Positions 48,046-57,737 of a stretch of 64,000 bases of DNA are shown here, in pieces. The position numbers were made by a program, and so were the translations under genes. This stretch comes from G039954875 sp047528275 (GTDB lineage: Bacteria > Bacteroidota > Bacteroidia > Flavobacteriales > Blattabacteriaceae), in assembly GCA_047528275.1 (NCBI GenBank), contig CP180023.1, positions 1,178,001 through 1,242,000 on the forward strand, given 5' to 3'. Each line of letters begins with the position of its first letter. The first letter of the stretch is position 1. Under the pieces are notes generated by a model. The model saw nothing but the letters and a program-made list of their open reading frames with translations, did no database searches and was not told the DNA's origin.

Positions 48046-49239
48046 ATGAATTTACACGAATACCAAGGTAAGGAAATATTACAATCCTTTGGCATAAAAG
48101 TCCCGCAAGGTATAATGGCTACCGATCCAGAAGAAGCCGTAGCAGCCGCCCAAAAGCTCTCTGAAGAGACTGGTACTCAGTTCTGGGTAATCAAGGCCCA
48201 AATTCACGCAGGTGGCCGTGGCAAAGGTGGCGGGATCAAGGTGGCTAAGACTTTGGAAGAAGTCCGCAAGAAAGCCTCACAGATCCTAGGTATGCAACTA
48301 GTGACACCCCAGACCCCAAAAGAAGGTAAACGAGTCCATCAGGTGATGATCGCTGAAGATGTATACTACTCTGGAGCTTCTGAACCTAAGGAGTATTATG
48401 TATCAGTCTTGCTCCATCGCGCGACAGGTAAGAATATGATCATGTATTCTACCGAAGGGGGCATGGACATCGAGCAGGTAGCTGAGGTTATTCCAGAGAA
48501 AATATTTACCGAGAAAATAGATCCGGTATTAGGTATCCAAGCCTTTCAGGTCAGGAAGATCGCTTTCAATTTAGGGTTGAGTGGTGAGGCATTCAAAGGT
48601 TTTACAAAATTCGTCACGGGCCTTTACCGAGCTTATGTAGAGTGTGATGCTTCACTTTTCGAGATCAATCCGGTACTCAAGACTTCCGACGATCAGATTT
48701 TGGCTGTAGATACCAAAGTGGTGCTCGACGACAATGCCCTGTTTCGTCATGTCGATTATGAGGGCCTACGCGACCGGAGAGAGGAGGATCCTACCGAGTT
48801 GGAAGCCTCTGAAGTAGGTTTGAACTTCGTTAAACTTGATGGTAATGTGGCATGTATGGTCAATGGGGCAGGTTTAGCCATGGCTACGATGGACATGATT
48901 AAGCTCTCTGGCGGGAATCCAGCCAACTTCCTCGACGTAGGGGGTACAGCCAATGCTCAACGCGTAGAGATAGCCTTCCGTATCATTCTGAAAGATCTAA
49001 CAGTCAAAGCCATCTTAGTGAATATTTTTGGCGGTATCGTCCGTTGCGATAGGGTCGCTCAAGGGATTATTGATGCGTATAGAAAACTAGGAGATGAGAT
49101 CCATGTACCCATCGTTGTACGCCTACAAGGAACCAATTCTGAAGCAGCTAAAAAGATGATTGATGAAAGCGGTTTGCATGTCTATCCAGTCATCACGCTG
49201 AAGGAGGCCGCTGAAAAGGTTAAGGATGTATTAGCTTGA
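48046..49239 (+). CDS. sucC: Succinyl-CoA synthetase beta subunit (ADP-forming)
   Basis: 397 residues starting MNLHEYQGKEILQSFGIKVP. ATP-grasp domain with VIKAQIHAGGRGKGGGIKVA (nucleotide-binding Gly-rich loop) and the Rossmann-like CoA-ligase domain with GGNPANFLDVGG and NIFGGIVRCD. Forms a complex with SucD; the sucD gene is not in this window, as commonly separate in Bacteroidota. Links to SucAB by sharing succinyl-CoA, also the donor for DapD. Confidence 0.96.
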   Translation: MNLHEYQGKEILQSFGIKVPQGIMATDPEEAVAAAQKLSEETGTQFWVIKAQIHAGGRGKGGGIKVAKTLEEVRKKASQILGMQLVTPQTPKEGKRVHQVMIAEDVYYSGASEPKEYYVSVLLHRATGKNMIMYSTEGGMDIEQVAEVIPEKIFTEKIDPVLGIQAFQVRKIAFNLGLSGEAFKGFTKFVTGLYRAYVECDASLFEINPVLKTSDDQILAVDTKVVLDDNALFRHVDYEGLRDRREEDPTELEASEVGLNFVKLDGNVACMVNGAGLAMATMDMIKLSGGNPANFLDVGGTANAQRVEIAFRIILKDLTVKAILVNIFGGIVRCDRVAQGIIDAYRKLGDEIHVPIVVRLQGTNSEAAKKMIDESGLHVYPVITLKEAAEKVKDVLA

Positions 49240-49290
49240 TCCTTACAAAAAATTCTATGTGGAGCACCTGTCAGACGCCTTTAATGTTTT

Positions 49291-50706
49291 TCAAATGTTG
49301 AGTTGGTGGATGAATGATTCAATGTCATCGAATTCATTTTCGGAACTTGTTTTCAAATCTTTAATCTTGACCTTGTTTCTTTCGATCTCATCCTTCCCAA
49401 TGCTTGCCACGAAAGGGATATTTCTCTTGTCAGCGTATTGAAATTGCTTTTTGACCTTGACCGCTTCGGGATACAATTCAGCTGAGACCGACTGTGCCCT
49501 CAATGCGTTGATGAGCTTATAGGCATGCAGGGCCTCTTGATCGCCAAAATTGATAAACAATACCTGAGGAGCCGTCGCTCTCCCCTCAGGGAACAATGCT
49601 AAGGCCTCTATAGCTAAATAAATCCTATCCAGTCCGAAAGAAATTCCTACACCTGAAACGTTCTTCAGACCAAATATTCCTGTGAGATCGTCGTAGCGTC
49701 CACCCCCACCGATAGAGTTTGAACTAACCCCTTGAGGTACAACCTCAAAAATTGTCCCGGTATAATAATTTAATCCACGGGCCAAGGTGATATTTAATTG
49801 CAATCGTTCACACGATGACGAAAGTGCTTGCCAATTACAATAGATAAAGATGAGATCTTCGAGGCCTTTTCTACCTCTTTCCGAAGAAGAAAGTAGGGTA
49901 CCAAGCTGGTCCAATTTTTCTTTGAAACTACCTTCTAACATCAAGAAGGGTACCGCTTTTTCCCAGTCAGATACAGTGATACCTTTCTGATAAACCTCTT
50001 CCTTAACCTGTTCTGGTCCAATCTTGTCCCATTTATCTAAGGCTACGGTAAAATCTGTCCAATGGTTTTGGATCCCAGCCACTTCAGTCAAACCTGCGAG
50101 GACATCCCGATGATTGATCTGAATGGTTACAGGTAAACGTAACTCAGAAAAAACCTTGTCATAGAGTTGGATCAGTTCGACCTCCTGCCATAAAGATTTC
50201 GATCCTATCACATCGGCATCACATTGATAAAACTCCCGAAATCGGCCTTTTTGCGGACGATCTGCTCGCCAAATAGGCTGTATTTGGTACCTTTTGAATG
50301 GGAAATGGATTTCGTTTTGATGCATCACTACATAACGGGCGAAAGGCACTGTTAGGTCATAGCGAAGGGCTTTTTCTGAGAGGGTAGGTAATATCGCTTT
50401 AGCGCTTAGGTGTTCTTCGATGAAAGTTTTAGCAGCTAATTCATCATCCATTCCGACCAGCTGATGAAATTGGGATGTTTGTTCTTTCAAGAAATCACCT
50501 GAATTCAAGATCTTGAAAATCAATCTTTCAACCTCATCACCATATTTTCCACTGAGGGTAGAGAGCATTTCAAAGGCAGGGGTTTCGATAGGAGAGAAAC
50601 CAAAAAGTTCAAAATTTTTTTGGATGGTTTGGATTAAGTAGTTCCGCTGTATCACCTCTTCTGGAGAGAAGTCACGTGTCCCTTTTGGGATAGTCGGTTT
50701 GTACAT
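49291..50706 (-). CDS. hisS: Histidyl-tRNA synthetase
   Basis: 471 residues from the ATG at 50706 (an in-frame upstream start would add eight residues that do not fit the family). Class II motifs: GTRDFSPEEV at the N-terminus, motif 2 near FKRYQIQPIWRADRPQKGRF, the histidine loops ARGLNYYTG and GGGRYDDLTG, and motif 3 GVGISFGLDRIYL. A C-terminal anticodon-binding domain follows (QVLFINFGDQEALH). Intact. Confidence 0.96.
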   Translation of the reverse strand: MYKPTIPKGTRDFSPEEVIQRNYLIQTIQKNFELFGFSPIETPAFEMLSTLSGKYGDEVERLIFKILNSGDFLKEQTSQFHQLVGMDDELAAKTFIEEHLSAKAILPTLSEKALRYDLTVPFARYVVMHQNEIHFPFKRYQIQPIWRADRPQKGRFREFYQCDADVIGSKSLWQEVELIQLYDKVFSELRLPVTIQINHRDVLAGLTEVAGIQNHWTDFTVALDKWDKIGPEQVKEEVYQKGITVSDWEKAVPFLMLEGSFKEKLDQLGTLLSSSERGRKGLEDLIFIYCNWQALSSSCERLQLNITLARGLNYYTGTIFEVVPQGVSSNSIGGGGRYDDLTGIFGLKNVSGVGISFGLDRIYLAIEALALFPEGRATAPQVLFINFGDQEALHAYKLINALRAQSVSAELYPEAVKVKKQFQYADKRNIPFVASIGKDEIERNKVKIKDLKTSSENEFDDIESFIHQLNI

Positions 50707-50764
50707 GCTCTTTCTTTTGCAGGAGTTCAAAAAAGTCGTCCCAAAGATAAACAGAGAACCGAGT

Positions 50765-51140
50765 TTATTCCTTCAAAGTTTTCTGGAAAAAGATTAAGAA
50801 ACTTGTTCCGATGGCCATGATCAATAGACCGACCTCTACCCAAAGTAGACGGATTTTGTAAATAAAATAACCGACAGGGATCCAAATGGGAAATATGGAA
50901 ACCATCTTTTTTTTTCAATGGGATATCTTTCTTCTCTCTAAAATGAGCAATGTATGGAGCAAGTTGTTTATTCTGTATCAGCATTTCGTAGTGCTTGGAT
51001 GAACTCCTATAGAAGCAATAATCCGTCAAAAGCAAAAAAAGGTATTATAGGAAACAAGAGTAAAAATTCTCAATACGCCAACCTCTACCAATAAGAAACC
51101 CAAGCCGATCAAACTGTATTTTTTAATTTTTCGGATCAAG
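50765..51140 (-). pseudogene. Remnant of a DUF454/YbaN-family inner-membrane protein
   Basis: Pieces on the minus strand: SLIGLGFLLVEVGVLRIF (first helix, 51130-51080), LTDYCFYRSSSKHYEMLIQN and KQLAPYIAHFREKKDIPLKK (the R-S-S and P-L-K-K positions of the family), then SIFPIWIPVGYFIYKIRL and LWVEVGLLIMAIGTSFLIFF. They need three frame changes to join. Unknown function. It ends 58 bases before the hisS start. Confidence 0.6.
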
Positions 51141-51173
51141 CCAGAATATCTCTTTTGATAAAAGTATCTAAAA

Positions 51174-52011
51174 TCACCATACATACTCCTTGAGATAGAT
51201 GAGGTAGATCTGTAGGAACGTATACCCCAAATAGGGTATCGAAAACGAAAACCAGCCCTGAGTACTTTCTCTGCTGATATGGGGCTGCTTTTGAGTAAAA
51301 CATCGGTTCAATTCACTATACAAGAATTTAAGCACAGTGGTGGAGATTTTGAATAGAAACAAATATAGGCCCAATATCAGTTACAAAGTACTCATAAATA
51401 GCCGATTGATGAATTATCCTGGAGCTATAACATTATAAGGGTATTTGTTAATTATCATTCTCCTATCGCATCGATCTACATATCAAACAGATCGTTATAT
51501 AGATCCAAGGCATGCATTGTCACCCATCTCTTAGAGGAGAAGCTAAGTTGTTACCGGATAGCCTTGTTCTTTTTTTTCAGTGCATGGCTTTAAGCCGACA
51601 AGACCAAACCGGTACATAGGTATACAACCTATACGTCGATATTCTTAAAATCATTTGAGTTTTTCTAAAGCTTGGAAAACCTTAGCTAAAAAGCCCTCCC
51701 CTACAAGATATTTCTTCCATGAAAGGATCTTGTAAAGTGATAATGTCATAATAATTCACAGCATTGACCGAGATAAATACTTTAGCCATAGCATTGAACT
51801 CTAAGGCTTTTTACAAGAGTAGTTGAGCGCCTTCGACCTGGCATGTGTACAATCTTTTCTCGTTAATAAAATTCCTTCTAATAGATCGGACTTTTCTTTT
51901 GGTATGCTTTTTTCTACTGAAGTGCTTGACATGATAAGCATTGGAGATTAATTTCTCATTGAGTCCTCGCCTAATCAGACCTGATTCCCAGCTAATCAAT
52001 ACATTTTTCAT
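51174..52011 (-). pseudogene. Remnant of a TIGR01777-family NAD-dependent epimerase/SDR
   Basis: From 52011: MKNVLISWESGLIRRGLNEK (normally TGxxGxIG; here S-W-E-S-G-L-I-R-R, so the cofactor loop is also destroyed) and LISNAYHVKHFSRKK. From 51815: KALEFNAMAKVFISVNAV then NYYDIITLQDPFMEE (normally S-A-S-A-x-G-Y-Y-G). The C-terminal end, 51374-51174, reads PHISRESTQGWFSFSIPYLG and matches the last helix-turn of the family. Frame changes throughout. Full length is retained. Confidence 0.65.
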
Positions 52012-52204
52012 AGTACTCTTTTTAAATGCATTCGTAGAAGGGTAGCCTCTAAGCTCAAATCATGATGAGTGCATATAAGTAATCGCCCAAAATCTTTTAA
52101 AGTGTTTTAACGATATGTAAATAATAGAAAAATAGATATTTAAAATCCTATTATCATCATATAGATGGTTATGTTTTGTATTAAGTTATATTTTTATATA
52201 ATAA
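52012..52204. other. Non-coding spacer
   Basis: AT-rich; nothing recognised between the two remnants. Confidence 0.35.
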
Positions 52205-52800
52205 GTTTAAAAAGGTAGCGAGATTCTGTTGATCAGCAAAATCCGATAGACAAGCATGTGTGAGATCATATCCTTCTTTCTTAAGATCGTTGATATCCTT
52301 ACTGAAGAAGCTCGCTACATCCAACAGTTTGATTTGAACGATAGGGTATTATTGGATAAAGATGTCCATTACTTGCCTCAATTTTTGATTGAAATATTGT
52401 GTTAATTATATTGACAAATCTTGCTTTTCCGAATGTAAAAATACCGGTATGTACTCTATATTGAGGATATTGGATACTACTATATGTTTGACTTGTTTTG
52501 CAGTTAGAGTGCTTAATGTGTTATAGATCTCGGCGATGGTTGTCAATACATTATTTCCCCTATCATGATCAAAAAAAGATCCTCTTAGATTAAATCTAGA
52601 TGGTTCCTTATCAATGATTTAAATTAAAAATTTAATTGAAATTGATTGAGGATGAAATGATAGGTCGCCTCTCTATCAGTTGCAGCTCTTGCGTTTGATA
52701 CGGCATAGTTTATCCCGATTTGTTCTGAGGTCTTATAAAAGGTATGAAAGTAGTAACTAGATTTTAATGTTAATTGCAATCATTTTGCTACGTATTCGGC
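52205..52800 (-). pseudogene. Remnant of an SGNH/GDSL-type lipase or esterase
   Basis: On the minus strand, about 52735-52640 gives INYAVSNARAATDREATYHF then ILNQFQLNF, equivalent to the N-Y-A-V-x-G-A-x-A motif. About 52550-52290 gives LTAKQVKHIVVSNILNIEYI, FNQKLRQVMDIFIQ and KLLDVASFFSKDINDLKKEG then YDLTHACLSDF, which match block-IV-like parts of plant- and bacterial-type GDSL lipases. Neither the N-terminal GDS nor the C-terminal DxxH block is found. Confidence 0.5.
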
Positions 52801-53059
52801 AACCAAAGAACAATTAGAAAAAGATTACCCATTGAAAAAAGGTGGGAGAAAAGAAAGTTTTCTAAACCACAAACTGCTCAAAATGCTTACTAAGCACCAC
52901 AGTCCGATAGGCTCTATTCCGGAATAGAATTTTTTTTTGTAATTTATATATTTTCTTTATCTTGAAAAGCAAAACGAATGATAAATGTCGATTAAAATTA
53001 TGAGACCATATACGACGAATAATGCCTAATTTTACATATTCTTTTAAACTGTACATTTG
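52801..53059. other. Upstream region of the transaldolase gene
   Basis: No coding frame recognised. TACATTTG at 53052-53059 fits the -7 consensus but touches the ATG at 53060, too close to serve this start (see rejected items). Confidence 0.35.
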
Positions 53060-53716
53060 ATGAAATTTTTTATAGATACGGCCAACTTAAGTCAAATTCG
53101 AGAAGCACAAGCCTTGGGTGTATTGGATGGGGTAACGACCAATCCTTCTTTGATGATCAAAGAAGGGATCAGTGGATTGGAAAGCGTTTATAGGCATTAT
53201 CGAAGTATTTGCGATGTCGTAGATGGGGATGTCAGTGCGGAGGTCATCGCTACGGATTTTGAAGGTATCGTCAAAGAAGGTGAAGCTCTAGCTGATCTGC
53301 ATCCGCAGATTGTGATCAAAGTACCTATGATCAAGAATGGGATCAAGGCAATACGTTATTTTTACGATCGGGGAATCAGGACCAATTGTACTTTGGTGTT
53401 TTCAGTTGGTCAGGCTCTTTTAGCCGCTAAGGCAGGTGCCGTTTATGTCTCTCCCTTTGTCGGACGTTTGGATGATGTCTCTACCGATGGTCTGAATTTG
53501 ATAGAGGACATCCATACCGTGTATCATAATTACAACTTCGAAACACAGATCTTAGCTGCCTCAGTGCGTCATCCGATTCATATTATCGAATGTGCCAAAA
53601 TCGGGGCTGATGTGATCACAGCACCTTTGCAGGCGATCATGGCATTATTGCATCACCCTTTGACTGATATCGGCCTAGAGAAATTTTTGGCCGATCACAA
53701 AAAGGGTAAGGTTTGA
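53060..53716 (+). CDS. talC: Transaldolase / fructose-6-phosphate aldolase (TalC type)
   Basis: 218 residues, a short transaldolase of the TalC/Fsa group with a single TIM barrel. Residues: FFIDTAN (3-9), TTNPSLM (26-32) and the Schiff-base Lys87 in QIVIKVPM. The chain ends after DIGLEKFLADHKK, as in the family. Probably links pentose phosphates and glycolytic intermediates; Tal versus Fsa activity cannot be separated by sequence alone. The ATG at 53060 is preferred over the adjacent TTG at 53057. Confidence 0.92.
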   Translation: MKFFIDTANLSQIREAQALGVLDGVTTNPSLMIKEGISGLESVYRHYRSICDVVDGDVSAEVIATDFEGIVKEGEALADLHPQIVIKVPMIKNGIKAIRYFYDRGIRTNCTLVFSVGQALLAAKAGAVYVSPFVGRLDDVSTDGLNLIEDIHTVYHNYNFETQILAASVRHPIHIIECAKIGADVITAPLQAIMALLHHPLTDIGLEKFLADHKKGKV

Positions 53717-54369
53717 CCCAACGCTAGATAAGGATCTTGAATTCGATCAGACGGATCTATCGATCCAAAAATGTTGAGGTTGTTTATAATTGAATATTGG
53801 TCATTATCATTATGAGAGAGAGAGATACTTTGTGATAATCACTATTCAATCAGAGGAACCAATAGGTTAATCTATTAAAATTTATTTTTTTTATAAAAAT
53901 GACATTTATATATGTGATATATAAAATATAATTATATTGATTATCAGTAGTAAAGGATTTAGAAATCACCAGAAGAGAAAATATTTTAATACGGAAATTA
54001 ATATATTCTTCAATCTTTGACATATAATATAGAGATTTCATATCTGGCATCAATAGGTATAGATAAGCCGGGAGCTTTGAGATATAATTTTTTTTGGGGC
54101 AATGGTTCTCGAAGAGATAAATAAAAAGGGTTTATTTATAAGATGTTGGAAGAAGAAAAAAGAGTTTTGATCTTGTGTACTCGAATCCATTATGGATGAT
54201 AATCATTATCTAATCCAATTTTTGAATACTGATTTACATTTGATTGTTCATTAAATGAGTTTCATTTCGTTCACTTGAATTAAAAAAGCACACTCATATA
54301 AAAAGTTTGCAATTGAAAATAATCAAAAGAAGCCTTCGAATAGTCTGAATTATAGATCAAATTACATGA
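53717..54369. other. Decayed AT-rich region
   Basis: No family recognised. In many Bacteroidota recN follows the DUF4835 gene, which would place it here on the minus strand, but I find no RecN-like sequence. Confidence 0.4.
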
Positions 54370-55245
54370 AATATTGGTATTGAGTAGATTATTCATATTG
54401 AAGTAAACGATCAGAGTGGTCTTATCTCATTTGAAAAAGGCGATTAATAGTGAATTTCAATTTATGATAAGTAGGGTATCGACTGGCGTTAAGCGTATCG
54501 ATGAAAAGAGATTGATGGACTTGATGTTCATGGATCTCATAGGACCCTCACGATTGAAGTGTAATGCATCTCTGATCTACCGATTTTGAACCAACTGAGA
54601 TGATGGTTTGTAAGTCAACGATGCCTTGAGGAAGAGATAATCCATATCTCTAGCCTTTTGGAAACACTTCCCATACACCAAAACGTTTTCATATAGGTAA
54701 GTTGTTGCCAACAAAAAACTCCAACTCTTCAAAAAGCTTTATCGATAAGAGAATTCTAAACTCAATATTTCGATCGAGGAGATTGGGGTAAACCTTTCGG
54801 TGGTCTGCAGGGCATCTTACTTCTTGTAATAGCGAACATGAATAATCCTAACCTTCTTCCTTTTCAAAAGCGTAGTCCAAAATAATTTAGTCGAGCCTCA
54901 ACAGGTTATAAAACCTGTTGTGTTACTTGTCTCATTGATGAGGAGTACCGGGGGGGGGTATAGTGAGTAGTTTTGTATACCGTGCGCCACGATTATACTT
55001 GTATGTTGGATTTTATCTCTATCACCTGCCTCGTCGATAGAGATGTTAAAGAGGTATTTTATTTTTTTCTTGTGGGGTAAATTTTCACTTGGTCCACTGA
55101 GTGTATTGATGAATTCGGTCAGATTTTTTTGAGGGTTTCGTAGATGGAGTTTTTGGAGGTGCCTGTTTTGTGGTAATTGATATTTATAGTAACTAGGAGC
55201 TCTTGTGCGTATATCGAAAACAAGGTTGTGAGCAAAAAAAACCAT
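54370..55245 (-). pseudogene. Remnant of a DUF4835-family secreted protein
   Basis: The start ATGG then eight T (complement 55234-55241) reads out of frame; with seven T it gives a signal peptide (LLTTLFSIYAQ) and ELLVTININYHKTGTSKNSI. At a run of seven A (complement 55124-55130) the frame changes back to NLTEFINTLSGPSENLPHKK, FNISIDEAGDRDKIQ, TSIIVAHGIQNYSLYPPP. Beyond 54900 the rest of the family's sequence survives as fragments, including RDALHFNREG. Position after coaBC is the conserved one. A GGAGG lies a few bases before the start. Function of the family is unknown. Confidence 0.7.
54901..54920. repeat. 8-bp inverted repeat with 4-base loop
   Basis: AACAGGTT, ATAA, AACCTGTT. It lies inside the DUF4835 remnant without a T-tract, so it is not a standard terminator. 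Confidence 0.4.
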
Positions 55246-55274
55246 GCGCCTCCCTATACGGGGGGGGATAGGGA

Positions 55275-56471
55275 TTAGCGAATCGCGCCGGAAATATAGT
55301 GCAAAATCTCGAATGAGAGTTCTTCTTTAGACTTTAGGGCTAGGGGAAGGATAGTATTTTTGACGTCGATCAGGGTAACTTTGTTCGTGTCCTTATTAAA
55401 TCCAGCACCTGGATCTCTCAGAGAATTAAGGATGATCAGATCTAGATTTTTTTCTATGAGCTTTTTCCGAGCATTTTGATATTCATCATTGGTTTCTAAA
55501 GCAAATCCAACTAGATATTGTTGGGATTTTTTCTCACCTAATATCTTGAGAATATCTGGGTTTTTTACAAGACGGAGGTTCAATATATCAGTTTCTTTCT
55601 TGATCTTTTGGTTTGAGATGTTTTCTGGACGATAGTCCGCCACAGCGGCCGACATCATGACGATATGAGACGCATCAAAGTATTGTAATACTTTTTCTAA
55701 CATTTCTAAAGCTGAGACTATTTTGATCTGCTTGATAGGGTGATAACCAATGGATTCAGCTGTATGGCCACTGATTAGTGTAACTTCTGCTCCCATTTGT
55801 GCAGCAGCTTTAGCTAATGCAAATCCTATCTTTCCTGAAGAGTGATTTCCAATGAATCGCACAGGATCCAAAGCTTCTTGAGTAGGGCCAGCTGTAATAA
55901 GGATTTTTTTTTCTTTGAGTACTGAGCATTGCGAAAAGTAGTTTTTTATTATTGTGACGATATGATCTGGTTCGGCCATACGACCTTCTCCAAAGAGTCC
56001 ACTGGCGAGTTCACCTTTTTCTCCTGGAATCAGGATATTACCTCTTTTGATGAGTCTGGAAATATTTTCTTTTGTGCTGGGGTGTCGATACATGTCTAGG
56101 TCCATAGCAGGAGCAAAGAATACGGGGCATCTAGCTGAAATATAGGACAATAGAACGATATTATCACACTGTCCATAAGACATCTTGGCTAATGTATTGG
56201 CTGTGACCGGAGCAATGATCATTGCATCAGCCCACAACCCCAACTCTACATAATTATTCCACGATTTGTTTTTTTCGGTATAAAAATCAGACCACACCAC
56301 TTCTTTGGAAAGTGTAGATAGAGTGAGGGGGGTGACAAAATCTTTAGCCGATGGTGTCATGATTACTTTGATCTTTGCTCCCCATTGGGTAAAAATTCTG
56401 ATCAGTTGAGGAATTTTGTAAGCAGCAATACTGCTGCATAGTGCGATGACGAGCTTCTTGTCGTGCAACAC
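55275..56471 (-). CDS. coaBC: Bifunctional phosphopantothenoylcysteine decarboxylase/phosphopantothenate-cysteine ligase
   Basis: Two steps of coenzyme A synthesis in one 398-residue protein. The N-terminal flavoprotein CoaC domain has IALCSSIAAYKIPQLIR, the substrate-loop DAMIIAPVTANTLAKMS and PAMDLDMY; the C-terminal CoaB domain starts at ILITAGPTQEALDPVRFIGN (about residue 195) and includes HSSGKIGFALA and VKNPDIL. Starts 10 bases after the rpoZ stop on the minus strand. Essential for succinyl-CoA-based pathways seen elsewhere in the window. Confidence 0.94.
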   Translation of the reverse strand: MLHDKKLVIALCSSIAAYKIPQLIRIFTQWGAKIKVIMTPSAKDFVTPLTLSTLSKEVVWSDFYTEKNKSWNNYVELGLWADAMIIAPVTANTLAKMSYGQCDNIVLLSYISARCPVFFAPAMDLDMYRHPSTKENISRLIKRGNILIPGEKGELASGLFGEGRMAEPDHIVTIIKNYFSQCSVLKEKKILITAGPTQEALDPVRFIGNHSSGKIGFALAKAAAQMGAEVTLISGHTAESIGYHPIKQIKIVSALEMLEKVLQYFDASHIVMMSAAVADYRPENISNQKIKKETDILNLRLVKNPDILKILGEKKSQQYLVGFALETNDEYQNARKKLIEKNLDLIILNSLRDPGAGFNKDTNKVTLIDVKNTILPLALKSKEELSFEILHYISGAIR

Positions 56472-56481
56472 TGGATAGGGA

Positions 56482-56805
56482 TTATTCGGCTTTGTCTGGC
56501 TTACGGTAATATATCTTTCCGTCTAAGAACTCTTGTATGGCTATGGAAGTAGGCTTGGGAAGTCTTTCAAAGATTTTTGAAACCTCGATTTGTTCTCTGT
56601 TTTCAAAAATTTCTTCTAAGCTGTCAATTGAAGTAGCAAATTCTTCAAGTTTGTTATCAAGCTCCTTTTTAAGGACGCTGTTGATCTGATCGGCCCGCTT
56701 GCCCAGAATAGTTGTGATAGCATAAATACTCTCACCAGATTTTTCCAACTCTTTCCGATCGATAGTTATGGTAGATTGAGGCGCTTTTATTGAGTTAAGA
56801 TTCAT
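56482..56805 (-). CDS. rpoZ: DNA-directed RNA polymerase omega-like subunit
   Basis: 107 residues. The segment SIYAITTILGKRADQINSVL resembles the conserved helix of omega; the helices that follow are acidic. The position between bamD and coaBC is the characteristic Bacteroidota location of this omega-like gene. The bamD stop is 2 bases upstream, so the genes are coupled. Confidence 0.82.
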   Translation of the reverse strand: MNLNSIKAPQSTITIDRKELEKSGESIYAITTILGKRADQINSVLKKELDNKLEEFATSIDSLEEIFENREQIEVSKIFERLPKPTSIAIQEFLDGKIYYRKPDKAE

Positions 56806-56807
56806 AG

Positions 56808-57653
56808 TTAAGATGATTTTTCTGTCGGATGTTTTGAAATAGTACGCAAAGAAAGATCCTTAAGCTTCTGTTGTGTCTTTTGGTAGATCTTTTCTGTATC
56901 GTTGATGCGTTTAGAATTGGGATAAGCTTTTTTGAATTGGGTATATAACCTGACAGTTTTTTCCAAACGGTCTTTTTTGAGGTCCTCTCTACTATTGATT
57001 GCAAGCTCATATTGGGCATATAGCATATAATAGGAAGCTTTTTCTTTGAGGTTACTGTCAGGGTAGTCGTTGATAAAGTTTTGGAAAGACACTAAAGAAG
57101 CTTTATATCTCATAATATTGTGATAGATCTTTGCAGCCTCAAAGGATTTCCTCTCCAATTTTTTTATCAATTTCTTCATTAGAGTGTTAGCTTGCGATAT
57201 TTTTTGGCTATTGGGGTATTGATTGATAAAATTTTGTAATTCTCTGATCGCGTTGTAGGTACTATCTTGATCAAGATAGTAATCGGGCGAAGCTAAATAA
57301 TAACAGTAAGCTGATTGAAATAAAGCTTCTTCTGCTTGTGGATCTCTCGGATAGATCTTGTAAAAGTTGTTGAATCGATGCCCAGCGAGGATATAATTTT
57401 TATCGTGATAATTAGCCATAGCTGCCTTGTAGATGAGTTCCTTGGTATCCTCTTCTAACCCCCTCACTAAAGGGACTGCACGCTCAAATAGTTGCAGGGC
57501 TTCAGTGTATTTTTTTTTGTTGTAGAAGGTATATGCCTTGGATAAAATATAGTCTTTTTCCGAGCTTTTTAATGCGCTTTCTAAATTCTTATCGCATCCT
57601 TCCAGTAGGACTAAAAAGCTAAAGGCAAGAATGCCGATACCCTTTTTTTGCAT
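56808..57653 (-). CDS. bamD: Outer membrane protein assembly factor BamD (lipoprotein)
   Basis: 281 residues from the ATG at 57653: signal peptide with lipobox LLEGC (lipidated Cys20), then TPR-type helix pairs of the YfiO/BamD fold (KAYTFYNKKKYTEALQLFER, AHYHDKNY-like, AEEALFQSAYCYYLASPDYY, YLDQDSTYNAIRELQNFINQ). A longer frame upstream to 57716 has no signal peptide and is not preferred. With BamA it inserts beta-barrels into the outer membrane, so that membrane is still maintained. First gene of the bamD-rpoZ-coaBC transcript. Confidence 0.9.
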   Translation of the reverse strand: MQKKGIGILAFSFLVLLEGCDKNLESALKSSEKDYILSKAYTFYNKKKYTEALQLFERAVPLVRGLEEDTKELIYKAAMANYHDKNYILAGHRFNNFYKIYPRDPQAEEALFQSAYCYYLASPDYYLDQDSTYNAIRELQNFINQYPNSQKISQANTLMKKLIKKLERKSFEAAKIYHNIMRYKASLVSFQNFINDYPDSNLKEKASYYMLYAQYELAINSREDLKKDRLEKTVRLYTQFKKAYPNSKRINDTEKIYQKTQQKLKDLSLRTISKHPTEKSS

Positions 57654-57737
57654 GGGGTAAAGGTACATTTTTATCAATAATTGTCTATAGATGTATGAGA
57701 GAGTCAAATGGCTCACAAGTCTGAAATTTTTAAAATT

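Noticed and set aside
53052..53059. TACATTTG just before the transaldolase start as a promoter -7 box
   Set aside because: It touches the ATG at 53060, so transcription would begin inside the gene, and no TTG lies at the right distance upstream. Probably chance.
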